Source of the DNA: Chitinophaga costaii
Lineage (GTDB): Bacteria > Bacteroidota > Bacteroidia > Chitinophagales > Chitinophagaceae
DNA length: 64,000 nt
Assembly: GCF_900094705.1 (NCBI RefSeq)
Contig: NZ_FMAR01000004.1
Coordinates: 186,001-250,000 of the forward strand
Direction of reading: 5' to 3'
Shown here one piece after another: positions 1 to 9,155 of the stretch; the stretch's first letter is position 1; each line of letters starts with the position of its first letter. A program made the translations under genes and the position numbers. The notes beneath the pieces were generated by a model. The model ran no database searches. It was not told the origin of the DNA and worked only from the letters and a program-made list of their open reading frames with translations.

Positions 1-1
1 C

Positions 2-733
2 GATATTATGGAACAGGTGAATACCAACAACACCATTTTGGGTACTATGCATTGGGATGCGGGCAGCGGCCATGTGCAATATGGTGGCAGCACGGGCGCT
101 ACTGCCACCGACTATCACGTGTATGCGGTAGAGTGGGACGCCAGCAGCATTCGCTGGTATGTGGATGGCACGAATTACGTGACGGGCAATATTGCTAATA
201 ATATCAACAACACAGGTGCTTTTCACAATCCTTTTTATATTATCCTGAACCTGGCCGTGGGCGGCGATTTGCCAGGCAATACCATTAATGATGGCGCCCT
301 TCCCACCACCATGCTGGTGGATTATGTGCGCGTGTACAATATGACTAACACCAGCGCCCCACCCATTGGGTCGGTTATTTCGCTGAAGGGCAGCAACGGC
401 TTGTATGTAAGTGGTGAAAACGGCACGCAGGCTATGACCTGTAACCGTACCACAGCAGACGACTGGGAGAAGTTCACCGTGTTAGATGCCGGCAATGGAA
501 AAGTATCGTTGCGCAGCATGGGCAAATATGTGAGCAGTGAAGACGGTACCCAGGCCATCACCTGCAACCGTACTACCGTCGGCGACTGGGAGAAGTTTAC
601 CTGGCAGGTACAACCGGATGGCACCATCTCATTGATTGGCAATAATGGTAAGTACATATCCAGCGAAAACGGTACGCAGGCCATGACCTGCAACCGTACT
701 ACCGCTGGTGCCTGGGAGGCTTTCCATATTTAA
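2..733 (+). CDS. GH16 beta-glucanase, C-terminal part with fascin-like beta-trefoil repeats (5' end outside window)
   Basis: Partial secreted glycoside hydrolase family 16 enzyme, probably acting on laminarin-type beta-glucan. The window opens inside the catalytic motif: the first residues read DIMEQ, the second half of the GH16 E-x-D-x-x-E signature, so the acid/base Glu is present and the nucleophile lies upstream. The jelly-roll end follows (YHVYAVEWD, NLAVGGDLPG, MLVDYVRVYN) to about residue 112. After it come three related units of about 37 residues, each with a Gly-rich YVSxENGTQAxTCNRTT core followed by a Trp-Glu pair. They resemble fascin-like or beta-trefoil carbohydrate-binding modules. 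Family assignment is firm. The role of the repeats (substrate binding) is inferred. Confidence 0.88.
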   Translation, partial: DIMEQVNTNNTILGTMHWDAGSGHVQYGGSTGATATDYHVYAVEWDASSIRWYVDGTNYVTGNIANNINNTGAFHNPFYIILNLAVGGDLPGNTINDGALPTTMLVDYVRVYNMTNTSAPPIGSVISLKGSNGLYVSGENGTQAMTCNRTTADDWEKFTVLDAGNGKVSLRSMGKYVSSEDGTQAITCNRTTVGDWEKFTWQVQPDGTISLIGNNGKYISSENGTQAMTCNRTTAGAWEAFHI

Positions 734-744
734 ATGTGTGTTGT

Positions 745-797
745 GTGTAACCGGGAAAAGCGCCTGCGAATTTTCTCGGGCGTTTCTTTTTATGGTG
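745..797 (+). terminator. Candidate terminator after the GH16 gene
   Basis: An imperfect GC-rich stem (CGCC near 753 pairing with GGCG near 780) is followed by a run of five T. It sits between the GH16 stop and the convergent gene ending at 801. Stem quality is only moderate. Confidence 0.45.
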
Positions 798-800
798 GTA

Positions 801-1352
801 TTAATTTCCGGTAAGGGGAAGATAGCGCTGGTTGGGTGGCGAATTTTTTATATAGTATTTCGTCATTTGTTTTACCATATTATCTGCATAATCCAGCCAG
901 GCGGCTTGCTGGTCGGCGTATTTTTTATGCGTGCTGTCTTTAGCCCTGGGCCCTAACCATTTTACCATTTTGCGTTGGTTGAAATAATATCGGGAGGCTA
1001 CCGTGCGGCTGTCTTTCAGGTTGAAGGTAGTGTCGTACATGGGTACGGCGTAGGTAATGAGGCGGTCGTCGACCAGGATGAGCTGGTTTTTAGGATCAAA
1101 ATAAAGCGTTGTTTTATTTTGGCTATTTACAGCGTACACCGATTCTGTGATGATACGAAAGCCGCTGATATCATAATAGCCGTCTATGGCGGCACCTTCG
1201 GCGCTAATGCCGTCTTCGTTTTTTTTGAGGTGGGCAAAGGAAGGCTTTGCGGCGTCGATTTCCTGGCATTTGTGCTGGATGGCTGTTATGATATCCGGGG
1301 TTTGGAAGGATAGCAGTAACAAGCAAAGGGAGAGGGTTATTTGCTTCAGCAT
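801..1352 (-). CDS. Small secreted protein of unknown function
   Basis: A protein of about 183 residues that I do not recognise. The internal Met at 1352 is preferred over an upstream Met at 1394 because it gives a clean signal peptide (MLKQITLSLCLLLLSF). The mature part is polar, with one Trp-rich stretch near the C-terminus, and no Cys pairs or repeats are evident. Predicted location is periplasm or outer-membrane space. It stands alone, converging on the GH16 gene and separated by about 190 bp from the VWA gene on the same strand, so it may be its own unit. Confidence 0.6.
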   Translation of the reverse strand: MLKQITLSLCLLLLSFQTPDIITAIQHKCQEIDAAKPSFAHLKKNEDGISAEGAAIDGYYDISGFRIITESVYAVNSQNKTTLYFDPKNQLILVDDRLITYAVPMYDTTFNLKDSRTVASRYYFNQRKMVKWLGPRAKDSTHKKYADQQAAWLDYADNMVKQMTKYYIKNSPPNQRYLPLTGN

Positions 1353-1540
1353 ACAGGGGAGGTTTGGGCAAAGATATCGAAAAAGTGGGGGCATGGAAGT
1401 TGTTGCGAAACTTGGCTGCCGGCAAACAGTACAGATAGTTATTTTACGAAAAAAAATCTAAAGACAAAAAGCGTCACTGAAAACTAAATTAAGGATATCA
1501 CGCGTTGATATTTTTGATCATAAGTAGCATAAACAGTGCG

Positions 1541-2725
1541 CTATTTTTTTAGCGGAATGTTTTCCTGAGCGGCCCATTGGGAAATGTCTTGTTTGTTCAA
1601 AGCGGCCGCCATGAGGTCGGGAAATTTGTCCGGCGTGCAGGCAAAAACAGGGATGCCGAGGGTGGCTAAAAACCGGGCATTGCCATGATCGTAATGCGGC
1701 GCACCATCATCGCTAAGCGCTAATAAAACAATGAGCTGTACGCCGGCGGAAACCAGGGAGGTGGCGCGTTTGCGTAGGTTGTCGGTGTTGCCGCCTTCGA
1801 ACAGGTCGGTGATCAATACCATGACAGTGTCTGAGGGGCGGGAAATAAGTTGCTGGCAATAACCCAGAGCCAATTGTATATCGGTGCCACCACCCAGTTG
1901 TACACCGAAAAGCAGTTCTACCGGGTCGCTGAGTTCCTCGGTGAGATCGGCTACGGCGGTGTCGAAAACGATCATGTGCGTGTTTACGGCCGGTATAGAG
2001 GCCATCACAGCGCCAAAGATGCCGGAATATACTACCGAGCTGCCCATGGAACCACTTTGGTCTACACAGAGTACTATATCTTTCAGTGCATTGCGGCGAC
2101 GGCCATATCCCACCAGGGTTTCCGGGATAACCGTTTGATAATCGGGCTGGTAGTGCTGTAAGTTTTTGAGGATGGTGGCAGGCCAGTTTATTTCATGATG
2201 GCGTGGGCGATGGTTACGCACACTACGGTTTAAACTGCCATTAATGGCTTGTTGGGTGGGATGGGTAAGTTTTTGCAACAGGGCATCCACCACTTTTCTT
2301 ACCACCATGCGGGCAGTGTCTTTGGTGCGGTCGGGTATTACGCGGCTCAGGCTCAGGAGGGTGGCCACCAGGTTCACATCGGGCGTTACATTTTCCAACA
2401 TTTCTTTTTCAAACAGCATCTGGGTGAGGTTAAGTCGTTTCAGTGCATCCTGCTGCATTACCTGCACTACCGCCGAGGGGAAAAAGGTACGGATATCACC
2501 CAGCCAGCGGCTCACATTGGGGGAAGATGGACCCAGGCCGCCGGTACGGTCTTGATCATAGAGAGCTTCCAGGGTCTTATCCATTTGGAGGAGTCGGTCT
2601 TCCAGGGCTACGCCGGTACCGTCATTTTCATGACCGCCCAGTATTAAGCGCCATTTGTGGAGTTCTTGTTCATGGTTCATCGCGGCTGCTGTAGCATTGT
2701 TCGTAGGTGCGTTGGCGTTACTCAT
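1541..2725 (-). CDS. VWA domain protein, last gene of the SWIM/MoxR module
   Basis: A cytoplasmic von Willebrand A protein of about 394 residues (CoxE-like group). The C-terminal half carries a complete MIDAS metal site: DQSGSMG at about 222-228, GGGTD near 278-282 and ITD near 305-307. The N-terminal half is helical and unassigned. The start at 2725 is chosen because its ATG overlaps the stop of the upstream DUF5682 gene as ATGA, the usual sign of translational coupling; an earlier in-frame Met at 2779 lies inside that gene. VWA proteins commonly act with MoxR AAA+ ATPases, as in chelatases and CbbQ/CbbO-type activators. The partner ATPase is two genes upstream. The client is unknown. Confidence 0.88.
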   Translation of the reverse strand: MSNANAPTNNATAAAMNHEQELHKWRLILGGHENDGTGVALEDRLLQMDKTLEALYDQDRTGGLGPSSPNVSRWLGDIRTFFPSAVVQVMQQDALKRLNLTQMLFEKEMLENVTPDVNLVATLLSLSRVIPDRTKDTARMVVRKVVDALLQKLTHPTQQAINGSLNRSVRNHRPRHHEINWPATILKNLQHYQPDYQTVIPETLVGYGRRRNALKDIVLCVDQSGSMGSSVVYSGIFGAVMASIPAVNTHMIVFDTAVADLTEELSDPVELLFGVQLGGGTDIQLALGYCQQLISRPSDTVMVLITDLFEGGNTDNLRKRATSLVSAGVQLIVLLALSDDGAPHYDHGNARFLATLGIPVFACTPDKFPDLMAAALNKQDISQWAAQENIPLKK

Positions 2726-4995
2726 GGTTTGTTGATTTGAATGCCTAATAATTGCAGAACTACCGGTACGCCCCGCCATGCTCTTGCGGGGTCAAAGGCG
2801 TCGTTTTCCTGGTTGGTGGTTGGTGGGGCCTGTCTGTTGGTCTGTTTGGCTTTTTCGCCCAGCTTACGGCGTTCGGCGGGCGTAAAGTGAGAGAAAGTAC
2901 GGCGGAGTAAAGGCAGTACTTCCTCGAACACGGCGGGCGTCAACTGGCTCACCCAATGATGGATAACGTGCCATAATTGGGGGTCCAGCAGCAGGAAGGT
3001 ACCGCTGCCTTTCAGGAAACCTTCCAGCCAGGCGGCGCTGCTGGCAGGCGTTTGCGCGTGCGACATGCCGAAGTAAAAACATTGCATCAGTGCTTCGCCC
3101 TGCAGCAATTGATGGTCTGCCAGGAGGCGGGTGGCATACCCTTTTACCATAGGGGTGGCGCTGTCTTGCCGGGCAATGGTGTACAGGGTTTGCTGCCAGG
3201 GTTCAGTAATAGCTGACTGCTGGAGCAGGCGGATGGCGTCGTCCATTTTGTAGAGTTGCCCGGTGAGTGCCTGCGCCGCTGTTTCGTCCAATGCGGTGCA
3301 GGCAGCGGGGAGGCTAATGCATATCCGGATGATCATGCTGCTGGTAATGTTGGTCACCATATCCGCATCTGTATTGCGCACGTTGCCATAGCGGGCCACG
3401 TTTACCAGGCCGGGTACTACCTCCATGAGTTGCAACACATCGCCGGTAGCGGCGGCCAGGTTGTTAATGCAGTGGATAAGCGTTTCCACGGCCTGGGGCA
3501 GTGCTGCGGGCATGGCATTGGCGAGCAGGCCGCATACCATGGTCAGGCTGTTGGCTTCCTGCGCCTGGTGATGCACGTATTGGGTGGCGGCTTCTTGCAC
3601 GGTATTGCCCCAATTGCCTTTTTCGATGATGGTGATGGCATATTCCGGTTCCCATTGCAGTCGCCATTGTTCTTTAAAAGTGCCTTTGCCGGCCACGGCC
3701 TGGTTTTCTCCCCAGGGAATGCCCAGCAGTTGCAGGCGGTGCAGGAATATGCTGCGTTCCAGGTCGTTTTCTTTGCGGAGGTCCAGCGTGTAGTCTTTGA
3801 AATCTGCGGTGGCGGGCAGTCTTAGCCGCTTCTGCGTTTTTTCAATATCACTTTGCAGGGGTGGTTTTGGAATATCGGTAGGTACTTCGCCGATGGTATC
3901 GCTTACGATGAGCGTGTTGTGAATGAGTTCCAGGAGCATAGGCTCTCCATGGCACAACACACTGAGGGTGGCCTCGTTCAGCTCTTCGAGGCCGGCCTTG
4001 CTCAGTCCGCGCAGCGCAGCCAGCGACTCCGCCAGGCGCACGGCTTCTATCACGTGGGCCACAGAAGTATCCATTTGTTTTTCACGCAGCAGGGCGGCTA
4101 CTTTGGCCATCCAGCGGGTACCGTCGTCGGCAGGGTAGTGCCAGGTGTGATGATACCAGCCAGGCGAATGGATACCGGCTCCATAACCGCTGTCAAAACT
4201 CAGGCGATTGTAGGTCCAGGGTATCCAGGTGCATTCCACTTTTACTTTAGGGAGGTTTTTGAGCAGGTCGTTATCCTCCTTTTGTTTGGGCATGTTTTGC
4301 AGGGCGGGGGCGTGCCAGGCGCCGCAAATTACGGCGGCGGTAGTATACATTTCTTTTTCTGCCTGTCGAATGGTTTTGCGCATCCAGGCTTCACGCAGGC
4401 GCTCCATGTAAGCGTCTTTTTTGGGATAGGCTTCGCGCAATACCTGCATGGCTTCTGTTACAGCTTCAAATACCTGTTCATTATCCTGCCGGAACTCGAA
4501 CATATGTTCCCACCATTTTTCTCCATCGCTAAAACCCGCTGCCCTGGCCAGGTGTGCTACCGGATCGTGGGTGAAGGCGGGGAGGGGTGCTGTATCGGTA
4601 GCTGCGGCATGGGTAATGCTGGTAGATGGTGTGGATGCAGCTTTTTCATGATCGCGTTTTTCCTGCCACTGTTGTTCCAGTGCAAATACATGGGCCACGG
4701 GCAGGTCCATAAAACGTACGGGAATATTATGCTGCCGGGCATAAAGAATGGCCTGCCACTCCGGCGAGAACTCCGCGAAGGGGTAAAATACGCTGTGCAG
4801 CAACTGGTCTGGTTGAAAGCAAAGGATGGCTACTGGCGGTTTCATGGCCGCGTTGTTCACCCATTGCAGGATGGGATCTGCATCTGGCGGGCCTTCAACC
4901 AGCACAATATCGGGCTGCAGGGTTTCCAGGAACCGGCGCACATTGCGCGCGGAGCCGGGTCCGTGGTGTCGTATGCCTAAAACATGGGTTGCCAT
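2722..4995 (-). CDS. DUF5682 family protein
   Basis: A 757-residue protein with no signal peptide. The N-terminus carries the family hallmarks HHGPGSAR (about 10-17) and VEGPPDADP (about 33-41). The EGPPDAD motif recalls EreA/ChaN-type folds, but that relation is inference. The long C-terminal half is alpha-helical with repeat-like Leu/Ala patterns. The gene is fourth in the five-gene minus-strand module; its stop overlaps the VWA start by four bases, and the MoxR gene ends 32 bp upstream. Proteins of this family recur beside MoxR, VWA, SWIM and DUF5691 genes in diverse bacteria. No biochemical role is known to me. The family call rests on recalled motifs. Confidence 0.82.
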   Translation of the reverse strand: MATHVLGIRHHGPGSARNVRRFLETLQPDIVLVEGPPDADPILQWVNNAAMKPPVAILCFQPDQLLHSVFYPFAEFSPEWQAILYARQHNIPVRFMDLPVAHVFALEQQWQEKRDHEKAASTPSTSITHAAATDTAPLPAFTHDPVAHLARAAGFSDGEKWWEHMFEFRQDNEQVFEAVTEAMQVLREAYPKKDAYMERLREAWMRKTIRQAEKEMYTTAAVICGAWHAPALQNMPKQKEDNDLLKNLPKVKVECTWIPWTYNRLSFDSGYGAGIHSPGWYHHTWHYPADDGTRWMAKVAALLREKQMDTSVAHVIEAVRLAESLAALRGLSKAGLEELNEATLSVLCHGEPMLLELIHNTLIVSDTIGEVPTDIPKPPLQSDIEKTQKRLRLPATADFKDYTLDLRKENDLERSIFLHRLQLLGIPWGENQAVAGKGTFKEQWRLQWEPEYAITIIEKGNWGNTVQEAATQYVHHQAQEANSLTMVCGLLANAMPAALPQAVETLIHCINNLAAATGDVLQLMEVVPGLVNVARYGNVRNTDADMVTNITSSMIIRICISLPAACTALDETAAQALTGQLYKMDDAIRLLQQSAITEPWQQTLYTIARQDSATPMVKGYATRLLADHQLLQGEALMQCFYFGMSHAQTPASSAAWLEGFLKGSGTFLLLDPQLWHVIHHWVSQLTPAVFEEVLPLLRRTFSHFTPAERRKLGEKAKQTNRQAPPTTNQENDAFDPARAWRGVPVVLQLLGIQINKP

Positions 4996-5027
4996 GTGGT
5001 GTGTTTCAGTTTCACTTTAAAAATCGG

Positions 5028-6116
5028 TTATGCCAGGTCGCGGCAGGCGCGGTAAAGGTCTTTCCATTCATCGCGGGTTTTGATCACGGTTTCCACGTAT
5101 TCCTGCCATATTAGTTTATCCTGCATGGGGTCTTTGATCACGGCGCCGATGATGCCTGCTGCCAGGTCGGCGGCGGTAAGGCGGCCATCGCCAAAATAGG
5201 CGGCCATGGATAGTCCGCTATTCATGACCGAAATGGCTTCTGCGGTGCTGAGGGTGCCGCTGGGTGTTTTGATCTTGGTTTTGCCATCGGCAGTAACGCC
5301 GTTGCGCAGCTCCCGGAACATGGTTACCACGCGGCGGATTTCCTGGAGCGCGGGCAGTTCGGCGGGTAGCTGCATTACTTTTTCATAGCTTTCTACCCGG
5401 CGCTTTACAATATTTATCTCCTCCTCTATACTGTCGGGTACGGGCAGGATAACGGTGTTGAAGCGGCGTTTCAGGGCGCTGGACAGTTCGTTCACGCCTT
5501 TGTCGCGGTTATTGGCGGTAGCAATTACGTTGAAGCCTCGCACCGCTTGAACTTCGGTATTGAGTTCAGGGATGGGCAATGATTTCTCCGAGAGAATGGT
5601 GATCAGGGCATCCTGTACATCGGCACCAATGCGGGTAAGTTCTTCGATGCGGACTATTTTGCCCAGTTGCATGGCGCGCATAACGGGTGTGGCCACGAGG
5701 GCATTTTCCGTAGGGCCTTCGGCCAGCAGGCGTGCATAGTTCCAGCCATAGCGTATAGACTCTTCGCTGGTACCGGCAGTGCCCTGTACCATCATGGTAG
5801 AATCGCCGCTGATGGCGGCGGAAAGGTGTTCGCTCACCCAGCTTTTGGCGGTGCCAGGCAGCCCGTAGAGCAGCAGGGCGCGGTCTGTAGTGAGGGTAGC
5901 CACCGCTATTTCCATCAAACGGCGGTTGCCGATGTATTTAGGACTTACCTCAAACCCATTTTTCAGCGTGCCGCCCATCAGGTAGGCAACCACCGCTGGC
6001 GGTGATAGCAGCCAGTTCTCCGGCCTGGAGCCGTTGTCTTGTTTTTTTAGTTCTTCCAATTCCTGGGCATATAGCTGTTCGGCGTGCCCGCGTAAAATAG
6101 CTGACATATAGAGCAT
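5028..6116 (-). CDS. MoxR-type AAA+ ATPase
   Basis: A 362-residue AAA+ ATPase, the presumed motor of the module. Walker A is GLPGTAKS (about 85-92), sensor 1 is NVIATAN (about 196-202) and the arginine-finger region is LKRRF (about 215-219). The Walker B position reads IVRIEEL, with Glu-Glu where most AAA+ proteins have Asp-Glu. An internal Met at 6107 is an equally possible start. The upstream DUF5691 gene stops 7 bp before the 6116 start, so the genes are almost certainly cotranscribed. MoxR ATPases remodel partner proteins with VWA adaptors, which supports a functional link to the VWA protein encoded at 1541-2725. Confidence 0.9.
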   Translation of the reverse strand: MLYMSAILRGHAEQLYAQELEELKKQDNGSRPENWLLSPPAVVAYLMGGTLKNGFEVSPKYIGNRRLMEIAVATLTTDRALLLYGLPGTAKSWVSEHLSAAISGDSTMMVQGTAGTSEESIRYGWNYARLLAEGPTENALVATPVMRAMQLGKIVRIEELTRIGADVQDALITILSEKSLPIPELNTEVQAVRGFNVIATANNRDKGVNELSSALKRRFNTVILPVPDSIEEEINIVKRRVESYEKVMQLPAELPALQEIRRVVTMFRELRNGVTADGKTKIKTPSGTLSTAEAISVMNSGLSMAAYFGDGRLTAADLAAGIIGAVIKDPMQDKLIWQEYVETVIKTRDEWKDLYRACRDLA

Positions 6117-6123
6117 TTACTGG

Positions 6124-7602
6124 TTACGGATTAAAAGCGCGGATGGTGTTGGCTTTTATGTCAATGAGTTTTTGAATGTAGTGTCGCATGCCGTTCCACA
6201 CATGTTGGGTATAGGGTTCTTTCGGACCCAGTTTTTCCAATTCGGGGGCAATGGCTTCTGGTATGCGGCGTACCTGCAACTGGTAAAATTGTTTGCTGTA
6301 TTGGTATGGCTGGCTGGCGGTAAAGCTGAAGATGGCACGGGCCAGGTCCAGCGGCCATTTGCGGGCATAGGTGCCGGCAATGTGCAGCGTAGTTTCGGGG
6401 TCTGTCTGGAAGGCCGTAACGGCAAAGCGGTCTTGCAGGTGTTCCGGCAAAAATTCCAGGGTTTCTATATAAAACGTAGTGGCGTGTTCGGCCAGGGCTA
6501 TCATCCAGCGTTGGTCTTTAAAACGAAGGGCGGCGCTGGCCAGTGCTTTTACGAATTTTTTATGGCCTGCTTCCAGCCAGCCGATGATGTCTGCGGGGTC
6601 GGCCTGGAAGGCATCTTCCCACCATCCGGGCGGCACGGCTTCCATAAGTTGATATATGATAAATTCATCGTCTGTGAATTTTTTTTGGTTGCTTAGTTGC
6701 TGGATGCCGTGTTTAAAAATGCCTGGATCTGCATCTGGTGGCCAGGCCAAGCGTATTGTTTTTTTGCCGCCCAAGCCCATTACAGACCGGCCTTTAGTCA
6801 GGGTTACAGCTTGCTGCAAGGCATTCCAGTACTGCAATACCAGTGGCGATTCGGGGATAAGGCCCAGGAGGCGTAGGGCTTCCTCTTTTACTTGCTGGCT
6901 TCTATCGTTCAGCAGGCTTTCCAGCCAGGGCAGGTCTTTTTTACCCAGCCCGGTTTCCATTTGCGATAGTAGTGCGGCGCGGGTGGCGGCGTTCTCCTGG
7001 TTCCAGGTTTCCATCAGCAGTTCCCTGCCTTTGGCGGGATCTTCCTGGCGCTGCTCGCATAGTACTTCCAGTCGGTGGTTAAGGGTACCGGTTTGCCAGC
7101 GGGTAGCGGCATCGGTGGTCCGGGCAAAGTTCCAGTCGGCATTCAGCCCGGCCAGCCAGGCACCGCGGGCGCCACTACATTGACTTACCAGTGGGCGGAG
7201 GGGTGCATGGTGGGCAGCACGCTGTAACAGGTCTGGTACAAATTCAGGCCATACCAATTGTGACCTGGCTGCGCATTGGATCAGCCAATACTGCAGCAAG
7301 GGAACACTTTCTTCGGCCAGCACATCGTGTAGTACGCTCATGGCAAAGGCGCTGCAATAAGCCTGTGTTTCCGCTGGCGCTATGGTAAGGGTATTGTCGG
7401 TAGCGGCCATGGGCAGCAGGCCATTTTGCCGGTAGGCTGATGTTACGGCGGCGAGTTGTAAAAATGCATCGGCATTAGTTGGCTGCGTGTCCAGAATGGC
7501 ATCCCAGATGGGTTGTAAGTCTGGGGGAAGTTCCTGCCGCGAAGGCTGCCTTTTGGCGGTGCCCAGCAGGGCGATATTGACCAGGTTATTCCACGTTTGC
7601 AT
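6124..7602 (-). CDS. DUF5691 family protein
   Basis: A protein of about 492 residues, second in the module. The N-terminus WNNLVNIALLGTAKR fits the W-x-x-L-x-x-x-A-L-x-G-T pattern I associate with DUF5691. The remainder is helical and rich in Leu, Trp and Gln, with HEAT-like spacing (for example a PWLESLLNDRSQQVKEEALR-type segment), suggesting a scaffold. That structural reading is inference. The start at 7602 (MQTWNN) is chosen over 7635 because it begins at the conserved segment. It overlaps the end of the SWIM gene by 17 bases, which supports coupling. No catalytic motif is visible. Confidence 0.75.
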   Translation of the reverse strand: MQTWNNLVNIALLGTAKRQPSRQELPPDLQPIWDAILDTQPTNADAFLQLAAVTSAYRQNGLLPMAATDNTLTIAPAETQAYCSAFAMSVLHDVLAEESVPLLQYWLIQCAARSQLVWPEFVPDLLQRAAHHAPLRPLVSQCSGARGAWLAGLNADWNFARTTDAATRWQTGTLNHRLEVLCEQRQEDPAKGRELLMETWNQENAATRAALLSQMETGLGKKDLPWLESLLNDRSQQVKEEALRLLGLIPESPLVLQYWNALQQAVTLTKGRSVMGLGGKKTIRLAWPPDADPGIFKHGIQQLSNQKKFTDDEFIIYQLMEAVPPGWWEDAFQADPADIIGWLEAGHKKFVKALASAALRFKDQRWMIALAEHATTFYIETLEFLPEHLQDRFAVTAFQTDPETTLHIAGTYARKWPLDLARAIFSFTASQPYQYSKQFYQLQVRRIPEAIAPELEKLGPKEPYTQHVWNGMRHYIQKLIDIKANTIRAFNP

Positions 7603-9025
7603 ATAATAATTTGTAGTCGTTATGGTTCCAGGCACCCAATAACCGGTAGCAGTTGCCTTTGCCTAATACGGCGGTTTGCAGGGGGGTACCCCCGCTAATG
7701 CTTAGCCATTTCCACAGTCCGGTATAGGGAGGTTCCAGTTGCATGCATTGTCCCTGGGCGTCTTGCAGGTACCACTGGCCGGCATGCAACAGAGGGCGCA
7801 GGCCTTCTATGATGCATGGGTATTGGGTGCCGAAGGGTTGTTGGCTTTGTACCCTGGTTTGCCATTCCAGCACCGCCAGCCAGTTCGGCAGGCCCTGAAT
7901 GGGTGTACCGTCTTTGTTGCCATGCTGGTGTTTTACCATGGCGCGTAATGGCGTGGAGGATGGGAAAAACACCAGTTCCGCATCGATGATCATACCCGGT
8001 AGTGCGCTGAAGGTGGGTTGCTGGTTGCGCGCGTAAAATTGCAGCACCAATGCATATTGGCCGGTGTGCAATCCATACAGCCAGTTGCGTTCCACGGTAA
8101 GCTGTTCTTCCCGGGAGCGTTCCTTGCCCAGCACTATCCAGTGGTCTTGCACGCCAGGCATGGCTTTCAGGGTATCCTGACTTTGCGGGAACCCTATCAT
8201 GGTACGCACATCTTGTTGCAAATGCTGGGGTAGTGCGTCTATGTGTTGATATCCTTTGGCGGCCAGGTATAGGCGGCCTAGTTGTTCCAACGCTGCGGCG
8301 GGCCAGCCTTCGCGGTAGTAGTTTATATCGCTGAGTTCCCGCAGCAGGGTGGCCAGGCCGGGGGCCTGTGCATCTACCATGCGGCGGGTGATGTTGTCGA
8401 GGAAGGGGCTGCCTTTTTCGGGCAGTTGTACCAGGCCGTTGTGCAGTAAGTCCTTGATCCAGCGCAGCAGTTCTTCCACGCCGTCGCTCACTTTTAGGTG
8501 GCGGGCCTCCTGGCGTTTTTCGCGGGCATTTTCATCTACGATTTGGCTGGTTTTTGCGGCTTTTTTGGCTTCGCGGTCGTTGCCCTTTTGCAGCCATTCT
8601 GTTACCCAGGTAGGGGCGTTATGGTCGGTAAATTCGGCGCGATGGCGTGCGTAATGCAACAGCAGGCCTAGGCTATGTTTGCAGGGAAATTTACGGCTAG
8701 GGCAAGAGCATTTATTGGTATAGTCAGACAGGTTTACCCGGGTTTGATACGGCTTGCTGCCGCTGCCCTGGCATAAGCCCCAGATGGCGGTGTCATTGGC
8801 GCCCTTGCTCACCCATACGGCGGGCGTGGCAAGCCCCTGGCCGGCCTGCTTCGCTGCATGGTCGGGCGCCATGGCTATAATTTGTTCTTCCGTAAGGTTC
8901 AAAGCAGGTTTAATTTTGGGCGGTAAGATAGGAAAATTGGAGGCGGTGGAGACTAATTTTTTTAGTAATCGGGAAGGGATCACGGCGTGGTTTGCTCTCC
9001 TTGCGCAACCTGGGTTAAAATGCAT
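7586..9025 (-). CDS. SWIM zinc-finger protein, first gene of the module
   Basis: A 479-residue cytoplasmic protein with a textbook SWIM zinc finger CxCx6CxH at about 106-117 (CSCPSRKFPCKHSLGLLL). SWIM fingers mediate DNA or protein contacts. The conserved region appears to begin at about residue 43 (LNLTEEQIIAMAPD), so the first 40 residues may be a mis-called extension. The next in-frame Met is inside that motif, so the true start is unresolved. The gene leads the five-gene minus-strand unit, with about 130 bp before it to the desaturase gene. The C-terminal two thirds is unassigned. Its position suggests it recognises the target of the MoxR/VWA machine, but that is inference. Confidence 0.85.
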   Translation of the reverse strand: MHFNPGCARRANHAVIPSRLLKKLVSTASNFPILPPKIKPALNLTEEQIIAMAPDHAAKQAGQGLATPAVWVSKGANDTAIWGLCQGSGSKPYQTRVNLSDYTNKCSCPSRKFPCKHSLGLLLHYARHRAEFTDHNAPTWVTEWLQKGNDREAKKAAKTSQIVDENAREKRQEARHLKVSDGVEELLRWIKDLLHNGLVQLPEKGSPFLDNITRRMVDAQAPGLATLLRELSDINYYREGWPAAALEQLGRLYLAAKGYQHIDALPQHLQQDVRTMIGFPQSQDTLKAMPGVQDHWIVLGKERSREEQLTVERNWLYGLHTGQYALVLQFYARNQQPTFSALPGMIIDAELVFFPSSTPLRAMVKHQHGNKDGTPIQGLPNWLAVLEWQTRVQSQQPFGTQYPCIIEGLRPLLHAGQWYLQDAQGQCMQLEPPYTGLWKWLSISGGTPLQTAVLGKGNCYRLLGAWNHNDYKLLYANVE

Positions 9026-9061
9026 GTGTGCGTGAACAGCTGGAAAGTCAGATGGCTTATA

Positions 9062-9095
9062 CGGGATATGACTTGTGTGGTATAGCCATATCCCG
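9062..9095. terminator. 9-bp inverted repeat between the desaturase and SWIM genes
   Basis: CGGGATATG (9062-9070) and CATATCCCG (9087-9095) are perfectly complementary with a 16-base loop. There is no T-run on either side. It could weakly terminate the desaturase transcript or be an operator or hairpin ahead of the SWIM module. Confidence 0.4.
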
Positions 9096-9155
9096 GAATA
9101 CTACGTTGTAGATAAGTGTTTAAAGAAAAATTATTTTTAGGCGTTCGTTATTCCA

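Noticed and set aside
3853..4980. 375-residue plus-strand open frame opposite the DUF5682 gene
   Set aside because: Shadow of a high-GC coding strand; no signal peptide, domain or start context, while the opposite strand has clear family motifs.
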